Origin: Aquila chrysaetos chrysaetos | Lineage: Eukaryota > Chordata > Aves > Accipitriformes > Accipitridae | DNA: 64,000 bases | NCBI RefSeq assembly: GCF_900496995.4 | Contig: NC_044024.1 | Coordinates: forward strand, 372,001-436,000 | Reading direction: 5' to 3' | Shown: positions 21,925-33,900 of the stretch, piece after piece | Position numbering within the stretch: the first letter of the stretch is position 1 | Layout of the letters: each line of letters starts with the position of its first letter | Program-made: the position numbers and the translations under genes | Notes under the pieces: model-generated | The model's input: the letters and a program-made list of their open reading frames with translations, nothing else | Told to the model about the DNA's origin: nothing | The model's database searches: none

Positions 21925-24900
21925 CTGAGGGAAAACAAACAGTTTAAACTCCAGGCTCCTGTGTCACATTAGTGACAAGACAAGCAAAACCAGAGAGGCT
22001 GCTTCAAAACCTGGTTCACTAAAGAAAACCACACAGCTGAGCTCTGACGGACTACATCCACAGCTGCAAGAGGGGAGCTAAGGCTCCTGTGCCTGTTCAG
22101 ATCAATATCTGAAGCACACTTCAAGCCCCTAATACATACAGCATGCAATGGCAGCACTGAAGTAGTAAAATGAGTAGCACTGCATTTGTGGGGGTCGTAG
22201 CCCATAGAGGAGATACTTCCACAAGGACATTTGCAGTTCTGCTCCCTATTGTGGCACTCTGTCACGTATAAGAAAAAGGAAATGGTTAACACCAACATGG
22301 GGCATAGGATGGGGCCTCTTGATTGAGGCACAGCTTCATCAAGATCAGTGAAACATTCCAGTCTTCACAAAAATGTTAAGCCCAGACCAAAGACGGAGAA
22401 AAACCACATTACAGGCTACAAAAAATCCATTTCAACACACAGTTTTGGAAGAGTTTGGACCTGTCACAGCTCTTTATGTTCCTTCCTGCCCACCTTTGCT
22501 TCCGGCTGTTTCTCTCTCTCTCGCTCCCAGATCTTCAGTGCTCTCTGCCAAGTTTGCAATCTGAAGCAAAATGGGCAGAGAGTAAGACAGAATGCTCAAC
22601 AACAACAAAATCCAAGCCTTCATTGACTGGCTCATAAAATTAAAGGTGAAAGGAGTAGGGAAGAGAAATGAAACACTTGACCAATGAGCCCACTGTTCCA
22701 CATGAGGGCCAGCAAACAGGAGCTCTCAGAAGGAGGCATGGTGAAATACAGACAAACTTAACTTACTAAAGCCAAACAAGCTTCTGACTAGCAAATATTT
22801 ATTTTATGTTCCAAAGCAGAAGCTTTATTATAGTCTATCTTATTGGAATAACACCGTTAAACATGATTTCATCAATACAATTACATTTTGCAAGCCCTGC
22901 TTGAACACAGCTGCATTTTACCTCAGTTGTGGTGTAAGCTCTTATGACTGGGAAGTCCTAGTTTAAATATTATTTCAGGACTACAAAATAAGTGACACTT
23001 GCAAGGTTTTTTTTAACATGAGTCAGTTTTAGGAACTGGACCAAGAGAAGTAAATTTGCACTGAACTTTTGTATGTCCTCTGAGGAAATTCCATACAGCA
23101 GCGTTCAGAATAAATACAGTATATTGCATTATATTTTTCATTTAGTACTTTTTGTTCAGACAGGCTGAAGGCACTCAATGTTATCTGAACTATAACCCCA
23201 GACCTAGTTATTACCTGGCTAAAAGACATCATGGGAATCCCTGAGGCTAGGAGAAACAAGCCAAGAAACTGTTCTCACAAACTTACATCCCCAAAAGACA
23301 AGATTTTCTACCCTCCTCATTCTAAACAGAAGGTACAGAAGTAATAGATGGGGGGGGCGGGAATCCTCAATACAGACATCTAATTCAACAGACGCCAGTT
23401 TGTTTCCCTCTTCGTTATGTTCTAAGGTGTATTCAGAAAGCAAAAAACATGTTATTCAAAGCGAAGTGACAGTTTAAATCAGCCCACTGAGTGTATTACT
23501 GCAGCTAGGAACGTAAGACTTGAAATTATCTTGAGAACCCTCTTAAATTCATATATGCCAACAGCAATAACTGAAAACATTAAGTCAGCGGGACTAGATA
23601 AACAGGCAGTTTCATCCTGTGCTATCAATCCGGTCCCTACCTTCAAACTGCATCAGTCAAAACTTAGCTCTCGACATCGTATTAACCCTCCCCATCACAG
23701 AAGCAACTCTTACTCTTACATTTTCCATACCAGGGGAAGTTTCCATCAAGCTCATGTCCAGGGCTGGCAGCTCAGGATTAAGCGTCTGAAAATAAAAACA
23801 GACAGTATGTGGTATAATACAGTTCTTAAACGAAACTTCAGAGAACTCCTGAAAGGACAGCAGGATCCAGAACACCATTCCATCCACTGAAGCACAGGGA
23901 AGGTGGCTCCTCCACAGGCCTACAGCGATATACTTTCGACATGTGGCAGTAAACTGAGGTCACATGAGAAGAAAAGGACACCATATTTCCCAGTGATTCC
24001 AGGTATATGGCTGAGTTTCATTCCATACCATAATGCATAATCAAACACATAGTCAGGATGCAATGCTATGTGACAAAGGCTTGAGGAGAAGAGTGTCCAA
24101 TTTTTTCCTTCCCCCCCCCCCCCCTTGAGTTATGTATAACAGAAATACAGTATGAACTGAAAAAGGCTCTCAATGTTACAGTGTACATTGTTAGACTCCT
24201 AGAAAGACTATGTATCATTCTATCCCTAACTATTTGTTTTTCAGGATTTTCCACCCTCTTGCTCATTACAACTCAGAATAAAACAGTAAAATTTCATGAT
24301 GCAACCTAGTAAGTATTTTTCAGAAATCAGAAAAAGTGAAAAGACACTCACATCGCTGAAAGCTTCAGAACCAAAGTTATACTGCTTCCCAGATAACATT
24401 GCTTGAAGCTCTTCAAGGCTGGCATCAATGCAATTAAGAAAATCCTGAATTTCTTCCCTAAAAAGACAAAATGATATAGTAGTACTGTAAGAAACAGTTA
24501 GCAGTTAGGACCTTCTTTTGCACCACAAGGCAGGAAAAACTCTCAGAAATTATCTGCTAACCTCTCAGCTATTACAGCTGTGGGACAAGATGAGAGCCAG
24601 ACTAGGTTGCTCACAATCCAAAATAGCTTATTGCCAAATGAGTGAAACTGCATTCCTGTATCACTTTTCACGGTCCAACTCTTTGAAGGACAGGTACAAA
24701 GAAGACCATCTGAACAGCACGTATAATAATAGCTATCACATCAAAAAGCAGCTCCTCCTTCCATACGTACTACTTCCTTCATTTTAATATCTTTCAAATG
24801 TTCTCAGATCCCATCCTATATACCAGTATCTGTTCAAACTAAGGTCTGACGGCTTTCACCTGGGGACAATAAATGATAAGCAAAGGGCTGAAAATAATCT

Positions 24901-27900
24901 GGATCTGAAGAAACACTACCTGTTTTGAACCATCAGATTGTTGCCAACTTGTACACGTTTCCAAGGACAGTGGGCAGGACACAAAGGACAGTGAATGAAG
25001 TGGAAAGGAAGCTGCACGCACGGTGCCAGTGCTGAACTTCTCGCTGTGCTGCAAGCTACCTCCTATGCTGGAACTCCCAGCTACAAGGAACAGAGAGTTC
25101 CAAGGCACTGCCCCACATTTTGCAGTGCCACCGAGGCACTCTGCTCTGTGAGACCCCACTTGCAGTACTGTGTTCAGCTCTGGGGCCCCCAATGTAAGAA
25201 GGACATGGATGTTGCTTTGGCCAGCCTGGTCTGGTGGAAGGTGTCCCTGCCCATGGCAGGGGGTTGGAACTAGATGATCCCCAAGGTCCCTTCCAACCCA
25301 AACTATTCTGGGATTCAGTGATATTACAGGGCCTTCAGTTTACACTGAGTGCTGTGACACATCATCTCAGTACTTCCTACCTGAAGCTAAGCACAGCAGA
25401 GAAGCTGTCAGGAGAAAGAACTAAAAAGTTTGTTCCTTGATCCAGCTCACCCTGCAGCCACACAAGTGACAGCACTGATAAAGCTCAGGGGCCAGTGCAG
25501 AGTTGGGAACTGCTTAAGCAGCAGTGCTGCTGAGTGTGAAACCACAGCCTGCATGGTTTTGAACCCAGGGGCGAGTCTGACCTGACAATGCGCAAGGGAA
25601 ATGAACCTTTGCGAAAGTGAGGAGCAAAGAAAGGAAGCAACAGCGAAACAACATCAGACTACCACCGATACGAATCCATATCCAGCCCTCAGAAACCAAT
25701 CAACATGTGGTGCCCTCCTGAAATCACCACCCTTGACCTGCTGTTTGGCAGTCCTTGGCAGTGCCAGTAGTTGGCAATACAAGGGCTGATTTGACAGACC
25801 GACCTCACCAGTCCTCAGAGTGACACACCAGAAGTCAGGCACACTCATTATCAGAGATGTGACAGATGAACTTGCCCTGCTTTTAGTGCATGATGCTAAC
25901 ACTTGTCTTTTTTAAGACCTACTAATGAAGGGGCAGAAAATTCCGTTCATCAACGACATTTAAAAAGCTAAACGCATCCTCTGAAACTTTGACAAGATCC
26001 CACAAGATGACGACAGCAGAACAGTTTCCAGAAACAAGTTAATACCTGTCCAGTAAAGGATCATTTTGGTTTCCAGAGTTGTTCTCGTTCAAGATGGAGT
26101 CAATCACTGACACAGGGTCTTCTGGAGCATTAGGTTGTGCAGCATGGAGTTCCACAGCAACATTTCCTATTTCACTGGATTTGCTGACATCATTTATATG
26201 AACTGGTGGGATAGTTTCTGCACAGTTTAACTCATTTGGCTGCGATACTTGACAAATAGGTAAGCCAGGATCCAGAGCTGCCTGTGTCTCTCTAAAACAT
26301 GACCCAAAGAGAAACAATACACAGAAGAATTCATCAACTGTAGTACTACTCATTTCAAGTTTAGTACCTCAAATCTTAACACTGAATAAGGTCAGGGTAG
26401 TCAAGGGTTCAAACAACCAACTGGTCTTTAGGAAAAGAAGAGAAGTGCCTTCCTAAAGCCAGATGAAGAATCTCTTATTACAGCTTATACAGATAATATT
26501 TTTCAGAGCAAACCACCCCATTTTGCCGGGCCAAAAGCGGCAAAATAGTATATGGAAATTAGGCAGGAGGGACCCTCTTAACATTGTGTCTCTGGAAAGA
26601 AAAGATTCCAAATTGGTCCCTATGTCACTGTGGATGTTAACAGCTAAACGGTTTTTCACAAGAATCTGATGCCACACAAAAGAATGCCTTCCCTTCAGTT
26701 ACGCTTAGCATAATATTAGCGAGAGTAGTAGTGAAACTGGAGATAAAACTATACATCTTGGTTTGTTTATTAGTAACCTATATACATTTTGGATTGTTTA
26801 TTAGTAACCTATATATGCATTCAGGTCCCTGTTCAGTCAAAACGTTAAGTATGTGCTTATTTGTTGAATAGACAGAAAAGCCTCAGCAAATTAAACTTCA
26901 AGCGCCGATCAGCTTGATAGGCCTCCAGGCACTCCTGAAGAGACATGAGCTCTTAAAAAGCTTTGCTGACCAGGACCAATGCTACACACTGTAAAAAAGA
27001 CAGCCTACAAACAGGCCTGTCATGCACAAATAGAGTAAAAATTCAGAGAGGTTGTTTCCCAGAATTCATATGGATCACTTATACTAATGTAACTACCTAG
27101 TTAACAACCTAAGCATAAATACTGCCACATCCTTTAAATGTACCTGGCTCTGCCACTTGTGTGTGCTACAGCAAGGAGACCATCGGTGGCATTTTCCAGG
27201 GTATCAGTGATATCTCGAATGATGAGACCTGTACCATTTCCATCCTCATCATCTGCATCATGTTCAGAAAAAGCCACCTGCAGGATACAGGAAATAGAAT
27301 GAGTAAATCAAAAGGTCTGACTTTTTTTTGATGTTGAAGCTCCATTCTTCTTGCAGCTTCTCCTTCCTGTTCAGATTTCATCTTTGACTAGTTGTACTGA
27401 TTTGCATGATTTTACAGACAGAGCAATGCTTTAAAGCTGCCCATTTCAAAATGGAGTCCATCTGATTATAAGATTAGGGTATTAATAGTTAGAAGGAAGA
27501 CTCTGAGATCACTGTGTATCACCCTGTCCAACCCATTATCTCTTTCCCTGGGAAGACTTACTGCTTGGCCACTCTCCACAGGTATGCGAACATACTGACG
27601 ACTGTATTTGGAAGGTGAAGCACCTGCAGCATCCGTTAGAGACCTGAGACAAAATATGGCCTTAGTATATGGTTCCGCAGTAAAAAGCTGTAGCAATGCC
27701 AAATACATGCAGTAATGGTAAGAAAAATCGTTCTTCCACTTCTAAGAAAACTGGCTTTTGGAAATGTTTTTTAGCAAGTGTATTGCAGACCGGTTGCATT
27801 CTAAACATGCTTTTTGTTTTGAGCAAGTCAGTCACATTTGCACATTTTGAAAAAGTTACCATTTCTGGTAACTATGCCATTCGAAATTCAAAATGTATAG

Positions 27901-30900
27901 TATATTCTCTTCCCACCCATTTTTTCAGTGATAAAGAAGAGGAAATCTTTATTTCATGCTTTGTTCAGCTTCCATCAGCTTTCTCAAGTTTGAATATAAG
28001 AGTGATAAAAATATTCTTCATACACTTTAAGTATCTTGCTTCTAGAAGTTGATTTATCCCTATAATTCACATCTGACATGGATTTGTGACCTATCCAGTA
28101 ATTACCTTTTTCTTTTGACCCCAACAATGTAATTTCCTCGCATCAAACTTAGTATAAATTGAAGAATCTAAAAAGGAAAAACAAAAAAACAAAAACAAGT
28201 GGTCAGCATAGCAGTCCTAACATTAAATTATTCAGATTTTACTAGAAAATTATGTAGTTATGTGATTGAAATTAATAAGTAAATTAAAAATCCATTTGTG
28301 TTCATGTCTTACAACACAAAATGATAGTTACCAATGGCATTGAAAAATTATCCCACTTGGACAGTTGTGGTTTTTTTTTTTTTTTTTTTAAAAATGTAAT
28401 GTAACACCACAAGTCTCTAGAGGATTCCAGACCAGAAACAGCTGAGGGATAAACCAGAGAAAATTTGTGCCATTGCAGAAGTTCCTATAGTTTCTGGGTT
28501 CCAAGTTGACTTCTTGAGTGGTCTAAGTCTGTCTTGGTCCAAGATCTTTCACAGACTCCATTCCATGTGCCTGCAATCTCTTGTTTTAGGCTCCTGTTAC
28601 CATGCACTGCCTCCAGCCCCACGTTTACCCCAGGTCAGCTGGATTTACTGACTTCTCTCCAAATAAGATACACTGAGATTTCAAACACACTGAAATCCTT
28701 CTTACTACGACTTTTCCTTAGTATTTTGCTTGTGGTTCTTTGCTGTGCTACTTCTGGGACGCTTAGGAACTGTGAACATTTTCTTTATGCTGTATTAATA
28801 TAGCCTGTTCAGCTCTGTGTCATTTGTCATTCTACATAAGCAAAGAATGCCATCAAGTATCACAGAGGCAGGAATAAGGATGGTAGCACTGAAGATGCTG
28901 CAATGGTACCTTAGACAGCAGCTTCTGTTGTTGACTGTGCTTCTGCCTTAGAACTGCCACTTCTTTCCACAGGGCCTTATTTTCTCTGCAATGCAGAATA
29001 AATCAGAAGACAGAGGATGAACAGAGTTTACTTTATATGCTTTAGTGTTACAGCTTTCAAACTTTCACAGTACCTTGCAGGACCAATGGCAACACTCCTT
29101 CCGTGGATAGCTAACAATCAGTTAATCCGATCCACTAGTATAAACTCTGGGTTAAATTAACTCCGTTTTCCATCAGGCAGGACCAAACACTCGCTAATAA
29201 GGACATTCTCATCCTCTGCTGCCCCACCAATAATCTTGGTCTGAGGTATTCCTTTGTGTTTAGAAAAGGAAATGCTTTGATGGCCCTAAAAAACTACTAC
29301 AGGTGATGGCAACCAAAATGAAATCTCAAGATAGTCAACAAACTCCCAGTCTTAATCTCTGGTCTGCAACTGAATTATAAAAACAAACAAGATTCAGAAT
29401 GTTGTGTGGGGTGGAATGGGGCTTCTTAGAAAAAAATATAGCTTCACCTGTTTCCAGTTCAAATGAAACCCACATTTAGAGTCAAGCTCCATTAGATATA
29501 AGCAACATTCAGCGTATAAGCGCCTCTGAAACAGACGGAGTCTACCTCTTCATGTTAGCCAGTCTGACATCCATGTTGTTCTGCTGCTCTCTCATTTCCT
29601 GGACTTCAGAGAGTACTTTGTGCAAATCCTCCGTACAGACCTTGAGATCCTCAGTTCTTACTGCAGATACCTAAAATAGGACCAGGTTACACATGCTTTA
29701 CTACGAACAGTACCTTGCATACTCCTTCCTACAGGAACAGTGTAGTTAGTCTGTGGAAGAACAGGTACAAACTCCATTAAAAGATTAGGTAACACTATAA
29801 TTCTTATGTATCACAAAATACCACAGTTGCAATAGGTGACAGTCCTTAGGAGAGCCTACACTGTATGAAAAAAACAAGTTGTCAATGAAAACACGAGATT
29901 AGCACTTCGTACGTGTAGACAGTAGATTCACCATTGCAATTCATGATAAAAACCTACCACTGATTGAAAACAGCCTTCCCTAGGGGGTTCTCTCTGACAG
30001 GTCTGGTGACAGCTTGCCCTCTAGTGTCAAAGAGTAAGACACCAACCAAAACCAAAACACAGAAGTGATAGTGGAGTAAGAACAAGATGATGGCATTCCT
30101 TTTAGGTGTGGGTAAATCTGTGAGCAGAGAGTAACAAATTTCCATTAAGTTATGGGGGGGAGGGGGGAGGTGTCTAATTAGATGCATCCTACTCTACTTG
30201 AAAATTTGTCCCACACCACCTAAATTGCAGATTCCCATATTGGTGTTCCCTCTATTACCTCTCTGCTCAGTGACACTCCAAAATTATAGAGACTTGTCTC
30301 CAGAGAGTCAGAGTCCAAACTGCTCTTCTGCCCACAGCAGAATCCATGAATGCCACCTCTTCAAACGATGGCAGAAGAGTCATCAGAAAGTAAAAAGCTC
30401 ACTCTCTCCTCCCCACAGTTCCATATTCAAAATTTTCCAATGCCTTCAGCAACTCTCTCTGTGGTGGTGGCATTGATGGCTAACATACAATTCAGGATTT
30501 TGAAAAAGATAGGTCTGGTGCATCACATGTCTGAATGACATGTCCCAGTTTTGTGGGTGTAATTTTAAAAATCATTTAGCCAAATACTGACCATAATTGA
30601 ACCAAATGGAGTTGCACCAGATAACCACCAGATGTCCCTTCCAACCTACAGCATGCTACGATTTTTCTTATTATTCCACTAAATTGCAAAGGGGAGGTGA
30701 AAGCATCTGGGATTGGCCTGCTGAATTGCGAGACAACTTCCATGCAGGTTGGCTCACAGACCCCTTTTCTTCAAAGGAGAATGGGATGGTCAGAAATGGA
30801 CCTACGTTGTTATAAAATAGCATGCCATCACTTCATGATGAAACAGAACATAATTGTTATGCAATCATTCCACAGAAATAACTACTTTCTTAACATAATC

Positions 30901-33900
30901 CAGCATTACAAAGGATGGACTGAATGGCCTGACAGTTCTCTTCTCTGTCTACATTTTTAGATGCTTTGCTATTCATTGCGGATAATACTTTATGCCAAGG
31001 TACATGAGCCGTATCCCAAATGAAATTCACAGCCATCTGATTTCTCTTCAGCATACCACCTCTCCATGGGGAAGACACCCAAAAGATGCAGACAGCAGAT
31101 GGAAGTTTCAAATGCAGTCAGCCTCCCTCTCCCTCTAAAAAAAGGGCCAAACTAAAACATTCTGCCCAAGTGCAAGGAATTGCTCTCTTCAGAGTCTCTA
31201 ACTAATTAATGTCGAGACTGAAGCACACCAGCAGAGCTAACATTAAAAGGGAGTAAATGAAGGAAGTCCTGCATTCAAACTTGCATTCCTGTTAGAGGCT
31301 TGAAATCCAGTTTATAGCAAGTACTGAAATATGACTCCATTCCAAACAGTAAAAGAGCAGGAAAAACTAATGGATGTTTTGCAAAAAATCACTAACGTTT
31401 CCTGTGCAACAAAGAGTATGTTTCACCAGCCTATTCAATAGTTTCATATGAATGTCCTTGGCACTAACTAGAGCTTTTGTCTTTCCATCTAGAATACTCC
31501 ACCCAGTGCAACACCCCTGGGATACATGGAGCCATGCATAATGTCATCAGCTGACTGCCCCAACACACCAGCAAGCAAGGTGTGCAAGCCAAGACAAGTT
31601 AGCGATTACAGCATCTGGGAAGAGCACAGCCCTGAGTCAGAGAAGCAGCTGTATAACTATATTTAATCAATTGTGATTCTTAGCAGAGACAGCTCAGTGA
31701 AGAATCAATCAAAACACAATTGTGACTCTCAAGCCTACCCTGTGCTTTTATTAACTTGGGCAATGTAGCTACCACATTATGACATTCTAAAGAAAAGATT
31801 CTGCAGTTCAAATGTCAACATGATGTATCACGATACTCTCTTTCTCTGGCAGCCAGGATATTATGGGCTGTAATGTGCCAATAGAGGATAAATATCTGTG
31901 CAGAAACAGGTCACACAAGGCCTGAACGTACAAAAGAAAACTGGAAAGCACTAATAAAGATGTAGCTTAGTGGCAACATAGTTTTGGGGAACGACGTAAT
32001 TTACGGAAACTCGCCCAAATGAATGGATTACTGATGCCCTTGCTAATTTTCAATGAGCACCAACTGGGAATGTGTTTTCTTTTGCTTCTTTCACTTTGTG
32101 ACTCTTTCCAATGCTGCTAGGCTGGCAGAATTGAAGACCATGCTAAGCTGTAATCGGGTATATGAACTCTCTGTGGAAAAAGGGCTCTACTTTGACAGCT
32201 ATGAAGAATGTGGTCCTACTCCAGTGCATTACTAAACAACAGCAGGGTGTGTTTTGTCTAAGAGCTGGCATGAGGAGGCCAAGCCAAGCACTAGCCTGCC
32301 ATTCAGGAGGGAGTTACAAAAGCTTGCATCATGATGCACAACCTTGGTTCCCATGGAATTTGTTGGCTGTAAAGTGTTTGAAAGCCCTGGACACGCTCTT
32401 GATAAGCTACTTTTCATAACAAAAAAAGCGAACTAAATACATGCTTAGACTATACCTTGCGCTTGATGTTTTCCAGTAAATGTGCCTTCCCTTGCTTGAA
32501 GAAAGGGTGCTGGAACTCAATGACTGAGCTTTTCTCTGCTGTAATCATACCATTCTCCAGAGCAATCACCTTCCTGAAACCATCTGTGGAGAGGTATTAA
32601 CAAAGTAATTTCTTTCAGTGCAAAGCTGACTGTTACAACACATAGCTAAAGAAAACCCCAAGGCTACTGAAACGCCTACAGCACTACAGTTACTGGGAGC
32701 AGAAACTATGAAAAACAGCCAAAGCAGCTTTTCTTTGGTGGTCAATGATTTGACTGCTGCGATCTTCACAGCTAGAGAACACATCCACAATACCATCACA
32801 TGACCTTGCAGGCTGTACAACCAGCATGCATGGCAGAGGCCAGCTACTGTCCGCAAGCAAGACAGTGATGTCCAAATAATCACAAAAGTTAGTTAGAAAT
32901 GAGATTTATTAGGACATCTTGAATAAAATCTTGCCCCGGAGGAAGCGGCGGAACGGTGCACCTTCCCCTTCATGCCTATAATCCCAGACAAATACATATC
33001 AAAACAATTGTTGTCTTGTACCACCAGGGTCTACAGAATAAAGTAAGGAAGAGAAATTAGTTCTCAGCCTATGCAAGCACATGCACGCAGAGTACCTTCT
33101 CCATACCAGACTGCCTGTGTGAAGTAAGACATTGCCAGGTCTATTTCCATCTGCCTCAAGTACCTCAGGGTAGATGCGAAATACAGTTGACAGACCAATC
33201 CATGTCTCACCTTGGTCAAGTTTTTAACATAGTTAATGTATTCCAGTTTCATTGTGCCCCAACAGCGCTATCATTAGAAAACTTTACTCGAAGCTAGCAT
33301 AGGTCCAGCAGGAAAAGGAAGCTGCCATCGCATTGCATGTCTTCATAGGATTATTTGCATTTTAGCATTTACCCTTGCTACAAGGCAACTGACAATTGTT
33401 TGCTTGCATTATCCTTTGACACTCAAGTGATGGAGTCCCAACCAACACTTGACACGAACAGCAGCATCCACCCTGTGTCAAGAGGCTAAATGTATGCTTT
33501 CTCTCTCATGTCTGACAAAATCTAAATAGGCATTGGCTAGAGAGACCAGGCAAACCTACTGGACAAGGACAGAGAGTTCCTCCCCCTTACTCTGAATGGA
33601 AATTCTAAATAAGGCAGCCATCTTCTATGCAGTTTGTACCCTCCCTCAGCCCATAAGCTGTCTGCTGCAAAACAACTATTTCTGCTGTGCGTTGCAGCCC
33701 TGCACATTGTACCGTACCTTTGAATTACCACCTCACTCCAGCTTCTTTCCCCGTACAAGTTGTACATGTGTTATATAATGGATGCTACATGATTGTCACA
33801 AGTCGAGCACAGGAAACTTAATGAGAAACTTAGTCCAGCTCGATCCATCAGTGTGACTAATCTTGTTTCAACACAGCAATGCAGGCAACAGCATAATCTA

